64,000 bases of DNA from Aplectana chamaeleonis (lineage: Eukaryota > Nematoda > Chromadorea > Rhabditida > Cosmocercidae): contig JAPDOI010000171.1 of the NCBI GenBank assembly GCA_029168955.1, positions 1,178,001 to 1,242,000 of the forward strand. Direction: 5' to 3'. A model generated the notes under the pieces. It was given only the letters and a program-made list of their open reading frames with translations. It made no database searches and had not been told where the DNA came from. Positions 22,634-35,000 of this stretch are shown here, one piece after another. The first letter of the stretch is position 1. The number at the start of each line of letters is the position of its first letter. A program made the position numbers and the translations under genes.

Positions 22634-23056
22634 CTATTTCTTCACGTTTTCTGCAGCTTCTGCTTCAGCAACAGCTTCTCTCACGTGGTCGATGTCGATT
22701 TCAACCTGAATGTTTTACAATGAACTATTCATCTGAACTTTGCCTGCAGTCTTTACAAGGAGCTGTCAATGAAAGAAACTGATTACCTCTCCCATAAGAC
22801 TGAGAAACGTTTTGTCGGTTTCTTTTCTGCCTAGCTTCTCTAAGTAGCGCTGTCTATAGCACATTACCACTTCCAAATATTCATTATGCTTACGGGCTAG
22901 ATCAGCTGCTCTGCAAATCGAAATATCACAAATAGCAACGAATAATTGGGAGCTGGTAGGATGCATGTACCTCTGCCATCGCAACATGATGATGTTGAGC
23001 ATTATAGCATGAAATGAATTTTTCCCTCTTTCAAACACAGCTTCAGCTTCGGCAAC
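22634..23056 (-). CDS. che-2: IFT80 last three exons
   Basis: Exons 23056-22971, 22910-22787 and 22705-22634, separated by introns of 60 and 81 bp. Acceptors read ACTACAG, TTTGCAG and ACATTCAG; donors are GTACAT and GTAATC. The protein reads VAEAEAVFERGKNSFHAI, then AADLARKHNEYLEVVMCYRQ, ending VEIDIDHVREAVAEAEAAE plus NVKK. The helical repeat pattern (LARKH..) fits the TPR-like tail of the family. No AATAAA was seen just after the stop. Confidence 0.85.
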
Positions 23057-26000
23057 CTGTAGTTTTAATATGACAGAATTTTCAATACTTTGATGAATTT
23101 GTTTTGCATGTATGTCACCGCATTTTTTGTATGCAATGAAATGTCCACTTTTTTCGAAACCATCAGGTGACAATTGAGTAGCCGCGCAAGGCTTTCACCA
23201 TGTGAATTTTTCTCACATACCTCCTTTGAAATATCACATTGAGAAAATCCCTTTCATTTTTCTCATGAGCCGCCTCAACTGTTGTTCATTTCCACATTCT
23301 TATTACATAGTACATAGCCGTGACACCTCTGGTCTGTCCAAATCCCTCCATGAAGTTGAAGAGACTCGATAATTGGTCCCGCTGCCGTCATGGTAGCATA
23401 ATGTTTCAATGAATCGTCGTTTTACTTACTTTTCCAGTTAGCAGAGCAGTCTTAGCGTTACTAAGCTCTCTATTGGAATTATCCCGTGCTTCAGCAAACA
23501 TGGCCGCTTTTTCGATCTGAAAAATCAAAGTTTAAATATTTTATCTCTTTCGTTCATACCTGTGATTAGAAATCGCAAGGCAAAAGGCTTTCCATGGCAT
23601 GGACATTTGCACTGCGAAGTTTTCGACAGCACTATTCGGCAGCACCTTGATCACATGTTTCGTTGAAGCCTGGATAAGTTTCAGATAAAGGCATACAGTA
23701 GCTTATAAAACTGTTCGTAAGCTTGGGAAACCGATTGTGATGTCTCAAACATGTTGGGCGTCGGCGGGCGAATCGCCACAATGTGTGATGATAGTAGACG
23801 GAGGCTGAGTAGGAAGAGCTTGTGTACCCCGTTATAAATAAACCAATATACAATAGATCCGATGAACTAATTCTCGGATATCTATGCGAATGAACCGAAA
23901 CTTCCGTGATCCAAAATCCGATTCACCGAAAAAACGTCAAAATCCGAGTGATCCGAAATCCGATTTACCAAAAAAAAACGCCAAAATCCGTTTGATTCAA
24001 AATCTGAATCACAGAAAAGTGCCATGAATCGGATAATACTTCGGATACCGAATATCGGAAGTATGTCACGATTCGGGTCGGATAATGAGTCGGATATCGG
24101 TATATTTGGCATGTCCTGTTACTCAAGAAAACGTATCCGATGTCACGACTCGACGTTGCACTCTAATGTGTAGTGTGTCCGAACGAGACTGGCCGACAGT
24201 GCGGCCTTCGTGTGTGGCAGGCGGCCGTCGCATGAGCCGCTCTCGGACGAGTGTTCAAACGGCTGCCAGAGCTGACTGATTGCTTGCTGAAAGCCGCTGC
24301 CGACCCCGCTCCAAGTGAACGGCTGCGCAAGAAGGCTCGCTGTCGTTTCGCATGCTCGTCCGAGAGCGGCGCACGCGACAGCCGCCTGCCACGTACGACG
24401 GCCGCATGGTCGGCCAGTCTCACTCGGACACACCTTATCCATGCGTTATTATACTGCAAACATCCAATTGGCAGGCATTGTGAAATTTACGCCGCATTTT
24501 CTGCGCATCATCAACGCAGTTTTTGCGCATAATTGGCATTGATCCTCCTCGTTTGAATTGTCTGTACGAGTATAGGACCTTTCAAAGTGGCGTCGCTGCG
24601 AAATTCGAGCCAGAGAAGGTGAGCGTGACCATGGCTTGTCGCCAAGTCACATTTCTGTCTCTGCGTCTCTTACCTCTTCGCCGCCATTAGTTCAATTGAA
24701 AAACAGTGAATTAGGTGAGATAAATATTTATACAGAGGGTTAATGGGCAGATAGTAACCAAGGAACACCAACAAATACGAATAAACTACGGTGGTACGCC
24801 AGCGACAGCGACAAAAATGGTCGAAACCATTTCCATCGCGCGACGTTATTGTCGTCGCTGCCAGCTCGCGGCGATGCTCGCTCGGCTCGTGCACATTGTA
24901 AGCGCGGCGGTCGCCTCTGTCGTGCGGCACAATCTACACTGTGTCTGCCCCCATCGCTCACACCGTCTCCGCGACAGCGAGTACTGCTGCGACGCCACTC
25001 TGGAAGGCCCTCATTGCGCATTGAGGGTACGATTAGCTTCCAAAAACCATGTGTATTGATCGAACGGGCAACCCTGTTCGAAGAGGATTAGACAGGAACT
25101 TACGGGTATTCACGAATTCGATGAGGAGGATTGGTACACATGATGCTCATTTATACTGATGCTTCGACATTACACTCTCTTTAAAGGTATTGGGTAGAAT
25201 GAACAAATTTATCAAAGAAGGATTGATTCGCAAATATTTCAAGATAAAGATGATTAGATTGTCAATGAATTGTTTTATCAGGGTCCGGTAGAAAACCTTT
25301 TTTTCTTGAAGATTTTCACCGGACTATGGATTTTCGATGGACTTTTTACATTTTTCCAACCTGTATCCAACACACTTGGATATTCGAGTTCCGACTCACT
25401 GAAAAAAAGTCAAAATCCGAGTGATTCAAAACCCGAATCACCGAAAAAGGGACAAAATCTGAGCTATCCAAATTCCGAATAACCGAAAAAGGCTAAATTT
25501 CAGATTGATCCGAGATCCGACTATCCGTTTAGCCTCCCTATCCGAATGATCCGGATTACTCGATGCTGTTATTTTGAACCTATTCGTTGAGTCGGATATC
25601 CGCGACCTTTGATTTTTGAGTTATGCTAAATCCGAGTATCTTAATTTTTTCAGATTCGGCTCCAGTGTATATAAACCAGATATTTATGCATCGGGAACTA
25701 CACTTTACCCGCAGAACAAGGAGGATATTTCTGTCAAAACCGAGTATGAACAAGACCTCTTCGAGCAGTCCATAGACGATTTCTGATGTATAGAGATGTT
25801 TTGCAGACGATGATAGGCCGGCCAATACTGCCCAAATTGTGTCAATCTGAAAAACGAAATAAAGTTCGAGATGAGAAGAGAGCCGTCATACCCACTTTAA
25901 CCTGGCGACAAAGTCGAATCGCCTGATCCCATCTAGACTGTGAAATATGGCGAAGAAGAGATGATGCAAATGGTGGAACTAGCACTGTTACCACAGAGCC

Positions 26001-29000
26001 ATCTGATCGACGTAATGTAATAGTGGTCCCGGTGAAGCTATGAGAGCAAAGCCCATTGTTAATAATCGCATCAACTTTCAGGCAGGTTAAGATAAAATTT
26101 ACGCGTTTCTTAAAATAAAACACACCTCCGCACCACTGGAAATTTCCCAAGACCTGATAACTGTTTTTCAATTATTGATCTCTGCAGCAAAGAACGATCT
26201 AGAAACGCAATATCTACGGAAGGCCAGATGACTGAAAAGGTAAGCTTCGAATGTGGAATCGTTTTGTGAAGAGCTAGACGACGAGGCCTTGTTTAACGTA
26301 CCTATGCGTCCATCTCCAAACCCAGCTAACATATTCGTAACATCATTGAATAGAAGTTGCTCAACAGAAGAACCTTAATAAAGACGTCAAGTTTCAAGGT
26401 GGTTTTCTCGCAATATTTGGAACGTTTCCTTTTTCTATATCCCCTCCTTCTTCTTCACTCAACTGCTTTTCTTCAGAGGACGCCGTTTCGACAGAAATCT
26501 AAAGTCTGCTGCGGCAATGATTACTCGGGTGGTGGCCGTTGTGTATCAATACCCCTGAGGAGGCGGGAGAAACGGGGAGGAGCGAGGTTCCTGACTGGAC
26601 GCGACGGGGGGCTAGCCCGTGTTGCGCCCAGTCAGGGATACACGATGGCCACCATCCTGATTACTCGGGCGGCACGATTTCGTTTCACAGAAGTACAACT
26701 GGGGCATATCCTCTATTTCGGAGACAAGTTCACTTTTTTCATTCGCCTGCTTGTGAGGAGAGAGGGCAGAGACAGGAAGAACGTGAGGGAAATGCAGCAC
26801 ACATGCGCACACCTACACGATTAACTGCAGTAATTTTTTTCCGACATGGAGGACACCTTGCCTGTTAAAAGCGTGTTGGCACCTTCAGTGAGCAGGGTTC
26901 GCGCTCCTTATTGTGTGTTGGCGCAAACTCGGTGCGCATATCTTGAAAAATGACTTGGGATTCACACAAGACAAAACCTCACTTTAAGTGAGCATTGCGA
27001 AGCATCGGCGAAAAAAGCTGAAAGAATCGTTTATTAGATATTTAGGTACACAAATTCAAGAAATCATCTGCTACTGGTCTTTCTTTCGTCCAATCTCGGA
27101 TACGGCACAACGGTCCACAGTCCTCTTTCCAGAAGTGACATACAATGATTTGACACTGCACAAAACAGTTTCACCAGAAGGTTATGGATCATGCTACACG
27201 GGTATGATTACGCCAGCATCCCGTTCGCTCCTATTCGAAATAGAGCTCCGAAACTGTTTTACTTGTCAATACGAGAGGAATGGAACGATCTCATAATGTT
27301 TTCCCAAATGATGACTGATAGGATTAATGTACCGCTAAACCGATTTTGTTTTTTGACTCGAAGAGCAGGCTCAGAATTCCTCGAATTTTGAGAAAAGTCT
27401 CCATCTACAGCAGCTTAAGAAGCTCGTAGATACTGCTCCGTTTATTGCTCATCTCGCTAATGTCCAATGTCGTATTATCTTATTTTTTCGTAACTGACGC
27501 CACATTTAACGTTTTCTGCTGTAATGCTTTTTCGTTATTTGCTGCTGCGCATTCTTGACAGCTGTTGTTTTTTCGGGTGGTTTCCCCATGTATTAGCAAA
27601 TAAATATATAAAACTTACGCGCACCGAGTTTGAGCCAACGCACATTAAAGAAGTCGAAGTAACAGTGCGATCCGTTGCGACTGTAACTACATATGAAGTC
27701 ATAGGTTGTGTCCAGAAACTTTGTCTTTCCCAGCGGGGCTGAAATTCGTTGAACGATAGCCGTATTCTAATCATGCCATAGCCATCGTTAAAGGCTTCCA
27801 TCAAAATCGATTGGTCACAAAACATGGGTAGAACGTGGCTATCGTTCCGCGAATTTCCGACCAGAATAGAGCAAAAACTGTCTTGAAAACTCTAGATACT
27901 TTTCAACAAAAGTCAGTGACCTGGTAGAAAAGTAAACCGCCAGGTTATTTGTCTAGCTTAGCATCGACGCTTGGTTGAAGGCTGGGCTTGAGATAAGAAC
28001 AGTTGTTGAGTTCCCCTCATGAGAAGGTAATTCTGTCAATCACAAAAAAAGTGAAAATAATTCAATCGCTACCAGAAGAAACGAACAGAAACACGTTGTA
28101 GCGGGTAACTAACTGTTGACCGGGCGTCCACTCGCCCCGGTCAACAAAATTTTTATTTTAATATTGCTGGATTCCTGAGCTTCATTTTGCAGTATTATCT
28201 AATTATATTTTCGAAGTTCGGTATGAGGTTAAAGATGTTGACCAACCGCTTTATTCGCGACGTTTCGGGTCGTAGAACCTTCTCCGGGCGGGTGTAATCG
28301 TTATCACATAGAAAATTTACACAAGCTATCTTATACAATATTCAAGCGATGCCAACGTAGCAGCTGCGGCAGCGGCACGGTGTTGGGGCGGGAGAGATGA
28401 ACCGTCTCAGCGGTCGGCCGGCTTCAGCAGTGCTACTCAGAAAAAGGAAAACAAGTTACTTGTAAAATATCTGAGCCGATGCAAGTTACTTGCGACTTAT
28501 CTCAGGTCATTTAAGTTACATGCAACATATCTGCGGGATACTGCGTGTGGTGCGTCTCCGATATGTTACATGTATCTTAAATGACCTGAGATAAGTCGGA
28601 AGTAACTTACATCGGCTCAGATATGTTACAGGTAACTTGTTTTCAATTTCTGAGAGGACACTTTGTGCAGTGCGCCTCCAATATGTTACATGTAACTTAA
28701 ATGGCACATTGTAAGTCGCAAGTAACTTTAATTGGGCGAGAAGATATTTACAGGGGGGGGGGGGTGTACAACGAACACGCGGGGTCAGGCTTACGGTTGG
28801 CGTTGCAGTTGGTTCAATTACCCAAGTTTGAGGTAATTGACCCTACACCAGCAGGGAAGGCCCCGCACAAGATTTTCTTGCGTAGTATGCGGCCTGGAAC
28901 GCGCCTCTGGGTAGCGTGTCATCTGCGTCACGTGATGGCCACCCATAGTGAAAATATGAATGTAAGTGACATGTAACATATGTATGTAAGTGTGACTTAC

Positions 29001-32000
29001 ATGCAATACAAATTTAAGTGCCATGTAATATAAATGTGTGTTACGCGTAATATAAATGTAAGTTACATAAGACAATCACGTAAAATACATTTATATTACA
29101 AGTAACTTGTTCTCACTTTTCTGAGTATGGGAGCGAATGAGCAGAGCGGCGTTCATTTTCTGTGACCACTGTCATCGTGCCCGATAGCCAGCATCCTCAT
29201 CGTGTCCTTCATCTCTTACCGGCAGGCATGTGCGAAAAACTTTGAGACCGAAGAAAACCGAAGAACAAAAAATTTTCAGTTTTGAATTAAAAAAAATTAC
29301 GAAAAAACCAAAAAATTTCTTGTTTTTCCAAACGTTTTCTCGCAATTACATACCTTTGACTGGAAAACAAGGCAACGTAATAGGAGCGCTCCCAACGATG
29401 ACAGAATTATGCTTTCTTAGAGAGACAAAAGCCTCAACATAATGATGTGACAGATTTTAGCTTTTCTGCAGTGGCGAATCCTGACGAAATTGTAGCGTTA
29501 AACACCTTTCGAAATCCCTATTGTGAACTTGTGGTTCAAAACTGCGGTATTTTTCCGAACATTCATATCCACGTTCTATCGCGTTTGAAAACTTTGGACT
29601 CGAATGTCGTCTCTAACTTTATGAAAAAAGCGACTTCGTAGAAGTTGAAAATCGTGTGCAAGTCATAGATCTAAACGAAAAAAAAAGTTCTACAGAGACG
29701 AACATCAATAGTTCGTGATGCATAGCACACATCTGCGTCGATTTCCTGCGTTGTCAAGCTCAACTTCAATAAGAGCAGTCGCGTCGCGGTCAGCGCTGAC
29801 CACTACCTCAGTCTCCCGACACTATGGCCGGAATCATACTTCTCGCGACCAGCGATAGCGACAGTGCACGCCAGGCATATCGATTTCCGGTGGGTATGGA
29901 TTGTAAACATCGCGCCGCGTCGCCCGTCGCTGGAAATATGATTTCGGCCTATTGGACGGTAATGGCCGCGACGCAACAACACGCATTGTGTCGTGGTATC
30001 TACACAGGGGTGCAGTTCAACCACTTTCGCTGGATGGAACTACATATAGGGCTGTTCGCCCCAGAAACTTTATATTCGTAGTTTTTTTTGTTATGGGTCG
30101 ATAGAAGGTGCAAAAATAGGTTGTTGCCCCAAGAATTTTTGGAAATGCATCCGTATAAAAACTATGAATTTTCGAATAGCAATTCTCTACGACTTTTCGT
30201 GTACATCATAAACGCAAACGATTTTTTTCTGACCTAAAGGTGCCCATGTAGGTTACCAGTTATGTCGAATCGATTAGCGTTATCAGATTGGTGATGTTTC
30301 CGCCTGTCGAATTTAATGTTTTTAGTTCTTCGAAGGATTATTCCTCAAAATTGTGACTATACTCAAAGATGCGCAGTAGTCGTTTCAGTCTGACAATATC
30401 AGGGTATGTAAACGAAGGCACATCGCTCTCCACTTCTTTCATACCCTACCCTATATCAATTGGCTATCATCAATTTTGTTCACGAGGGCCATCCTTCACG
30501 AAGCTCCATACCTACTATACATTGGATCCGACTCACTCATTTTCGGATATCCATCCGAGTGAACTGAAATTTTCATGATTCAAAATCCGATTCACCGAAA
30601 AAACGTCAAAATCCGAATGATCCAAAATCCGAATCACCGAAAAAACGCCAAAATTCGTTTGATCCGAAATTCGAATCACCGAAATTTGCCATGAGTCGGA
30701 TCGGGTAAAGAGTCGGATATGGGTAGATTCGGCATGTCCTGATACTCAAACAGGCGCATCTGATGTGACTACTGGACATTTCATTCTACAGTAGCCATAC
30801 AGGTGCGTAGTTACACTGCAGACATCCAATTGGAGCGCATTGTGAAAAATACGCCGCTTTTTGTTGCGCATCATCAGCGCAGAATATGCGCATAATTGAC
30901 ATCATTCCTCTTCGTTTGGGTTGTCTGTGCGAGTATAGGCCTTCCAGAGCGGCGTCGCTGCAAAATTCTTGGCGTCGCTCTCGTCCAGAGGGATTGAAGG
31001 TAGTTCGGGGAACGCGAGAAAATAAAATGATTCATCCATGAAAATGAAAATTTGTGCTGGAATCAGACACCTGATAGCGTAATCAGTCATTGTTTTCATG
31101 GAACTCCATGGAAATACTTCGATATCATTCGTGGTATCATTCGTTCTTTAACTGAATCCTGAGCGCCCCCCCCCCGAAATACCTTCATACCGGCTTTTAG
31201 GGGTATGGAATACTTTGCCGCTGTCATGACCGGGTGGTAGCCATCGTGTATCAACATCGCTGAGGAGGCGGGAGAAACGGGGTTGAGAAGCGAGGTTCCT
31301 GATTGGAGCTAGCCCGTATGGCGTCCAATCAGGAACCTCGCTCCTCCCCCGTTTCTCCCGCCTCCTCAGGGGTGTTGATACACGATGGACAACACTGTCA
31401 TGACCGACAAGCATGCAATCTAGCGCAAATCGCTGCAGAACCTGCATCGTAAGAACGGCATCGGTCGTCGTAGGCACAGTTATGGCGCGTCTGTCACAGC
31501 GACGCGACGCGGAGAGCTGACATACTGCGAATGGGCCGGAGCCTGTCGCTGTCGCGGGCCGAAGCTTGCAGCACACTGAAACAGCGACAGGTTTAGGGCC
31601 TAGTCCATACTTTCCGCGATGGCCGCGACAGTGCATATTAGCAATATCGATTTTCGCTCGATTCAGACGACAAGCATTATGTCGCGTCGCTCGTCACGGG
31701 AAGTATGCACTAGGCCTTAAGGGTGGGGGCTCCTCGACTGGTGGTCGCTGTCGCTGTGCAGAGCGACGCGACAGTGTGTCCCAAAAGTACGCCATACCCC
31801 TTATGGCGCATTGAGGGTACGATTGGCTCCCAGAAACCATGTGTATTGATCGAAAGGGCAATCCTGTTTTAGGTCGATTAGACTGGAACACATGGGTATT
31901 TACGAAATCGATGGGAAGGACTGATACTCATGATACTCATCTATACTAATGCTTTAACATTAAACTCACTTTGAAGAGATTGTGAAAAGTGATTTATCTG

Positions 32001-35000
32001 TTTGGTTTGCTAATATTCCGGTCGAAATCCGAGTGATTCAAATTCCGAATCACCGTAAAAACGTGATTCTCAGATTGATCCGAGATCCGAATATCCGTCT
32101 CGCCTCCCTATCCGAGTGACTCGGATTATCCGATGTTGCTATTTTGAATCTATCCGTTTGAGTTGGATATTCGCGACCTTTGATTTTTGAGTTATCCGAA
32201 ATCTGAGTATCCTAATTTTTTTATTTGGATCCAATGTATAATACCTACATTCAATTGAGAGACGCGTGCAAACTTGCTGCAGACGTCTGTGGGCAGCGAA
32301 GGATCGACTGCAAATCGCATCAGAACCGCAAATTTTAGACCGAAAAAAAAACCGAAAAAAATTTTTTTCGTTTTTTTCGATAGCGATTTTTTCCATCCAA
32401 AAAGATCGAAAAACGAAAAGACCGAAAAATCGAAAAACGAAAAACGCACACCCTTGCTTCCGGTTGTTCATGGGCGGTGCATTCATCTTTATTTCTAGAA
32501 TTTCTCTAATCGCTCACGCCCCAACACCGTGCCGCTGCCGCAGCTGTTATGTTGGCATCGCTTGAATGTTGTATAAGATAGCTTGTGCAAAATTTATGTG
32601 ATAACGATTACAGCCGCCCGAAGGAGGGTCTAAGACCCGAAAAATCGCGAATAAAGCGGTTGGTCAACATCTGCAACTGCATCCCGAGCTTCGAAAACAT
32701 ATTTTGATAAAAAGTTTTATTAATGCTTGTTCTGTCGTCTTTTGTTTTGCTTCTAAAGTAGTCACTAGTCGCTTAGCACTCGAGAGACCGCGTGCCCACA
32801 CTGCGCACCCACGGCTGTTTTGCCCCTGGGACCACATGTCCACACTGCGCACCCAAGCTATGAACTCGATTTTTTCGTTTTACTTGAAGAAAAACGGATT
32901 CTTTCTATTTATTGTTAGAATATCCATACTTAAAAAAACTTGCATAACTGGTATGCGGATATTGAACGCCATAAATCTCCTTTTGACTTAGTCATTTACA
33001 ACATTTCAGAAACTCACTGAATCGACTGGTCGTGGGACGCACCGGTCTGTTATGGGGACTGGGCGGTCTCTTAAAGGCAGCAGACACGCTCGAAAAAGTC
33101 GTAGAGATAACTACGTTTTTGGAGTCGCATGGCTCCTAGTATGTAGGTGCCCACCCCGTTGGAAGCGTCAAAAATGAGTCAAAACTACTGAATTTCAGCA
33201 ATGCAAATCGATAATTTTCTGCAACCCCGCCCCTGAGCTTCTGCGACCCCGCCCCAAAATACAAACTCGTCCAGATTGATAGTACTAATACGGTTGTTTT
33301 GGCTGGTTTTTGATGCTTCCAACAAGGTGAACGATTCAGTACACGGTGTAGGAATATATCGGCTTCTCCATCTCAACCGTTTCGTTGATAATATTCGCTG
33401 CTTCAACCACGCGCGATGAAACTCGTCCTTTTTCACCCGATAACAAAATAATCGTTATCACTCTATTTGCGAACAGTTTTTAATCGTTTTTTCGTCAGTT
33501 CCCGATACATTTAGCTCCAAACCTTCGATTTATGTCATAAACTCGATACCATTTTTGAGTGTGTCTGCTGCCTTAAAGACACAGTGCACCCTCAAACAGA
33601 AATTTTGTGATTTTTATTTGATTTTGTTGCATACCCATCCCATATAATTGCGAGATCTCAATTCCTGCACATAAGCAAGATATAAGCGACCACCACGGGC
33701 CTAACACTCTCAAACCACCTTGCACAGGCCCAGCTCCCTTCCTGAATTACGAACTCGATAGCGGCTAGATGTATGAATAAATTCTCAACTAGTCGTCGTT
33801 CTTCAGTTCATTTCCGGACTGTCTGCATATCCTGGCTCACTCTCGCGAAACAATTGTGATTGAAGAGAAATACAAACCTAAGACAACTCGTCCACCAAGT
33901 TTTTATCCTCAAAATATAGGCATCTTTAAGATGCCATAACTCTGTTCATAGGGGGTCTTGGACGATTTTAGAGATACCACTGTGATCAGCGTGTGACCCT
34001 CTCGAAGATCAGTATAGAAACTGAAAAATAATTTTATGGGTGTTGAGTGCCATTAAGGGCACAGGCCAAGCTCAGAGAGGAAATCTGAGATTTTCACATA
34101 ATTTTGGAAGAGACCCACCCTACATAACACCTGCGAAGCCCTCGATTCCTCCGAATAAGCGAGATATGTATATGTAGAAGGAAGCCACCCTTGGGCGCCC
34201 ACATTAGTAGGCCACTTTGGCACGCGCCTTTTACGATATTTTGGGATTAACAGTGACGAGATAAGCGATGGTTTCCTCGTAATAGTCCCGTTCTTCCCTT
34301 CATTCTTAACGACTCTCTTTCTTCGGGTCGGCTCGCATACATCGGTCGCAAATGACGGAAGTTACAAGCCTCGGACGACTCGCCCACCATGCCTCCGCAG
34401 CTCAATTTTCGAGGGGCCAGAACTCCGTTCCCAGAAGGTCTTGTACGATTCCAGAGACATCATTGGAATCAGCGTGGGACGGTTTCCAATATAGGCAGAG
34501 AAATAGACAAACAATTCTGAGGTTGAACTGTGCCTCTGGCTAGGGACTGCTTTAAAATTCCCGCAGAGATTTGGGAAACCATGTCGTCCTTGCTGTAGGT
34601 TTGTGACAGTACATAAATATTCCGTGCTCGAAATTCCCTAAATGGCTGCGGGGATTCCAAAAAATGGCATTTTCATTGCTTCAAAAAAGGTTTCCTAAAT
34701 AACCCCCAGATGCAAGTTTTGAGCCGAATCCGAAAAATGTTTTCTCAACACCCCGAAAATTCCCTGAACCAGAATATGTTGTCTATTCTTCGCCTGTTCA
34801 AGGGTTACGGTAGGTTACAGAAGGCAAAAAGCTTTTTAACTGGCGTTACTTACATAAAAATTTCGAGAGTCGAAAAATGGACCCCAAATTCGGTTTGCTC
34901 CAAATATGTACCATCCACAGAGAAATTTTGAGTCGAATCTGAGACTTTGACCGAGCTACCGTCTACCTACCGTAATCTACCGTAATCTATCGAAAATCGA

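Larger units (their letters stand above)
31200..31800. mobile_element. TA-flanked GGGGTATGG element, third copy
   Basis: It starts GGGGTATGGAATACTTTGCCGC after TTTTA and ends CAAAAGTACGCCATACCCCT before TA. It carries two smaller insertions (31233-31394 and 31596-31716), both absent from the copy at 6346. Confidence 0.75.
30516..32240. mobile_element. TATACATTGGATCC element with perfect 8-bp target duplication
   Basis: Ends TATACATTGGATCC (30516-30529) and GGATCCAATGTATA (32227-32240); duplication ATACCTAC at 30508-30515 and 32241-32248. It contains about two 42-bp units at the left end and a TA-flanked element (31200-31800). It sits inside the 12.9-kb IFT80 intron. Confidence 0.88.

Noticed and set aside
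26988..27391. Plus-strand frames of 102 and 66 codons opposite the IFT80 region
   Set aside because: No splice sites or family, and they lie in an IFT80 intron.
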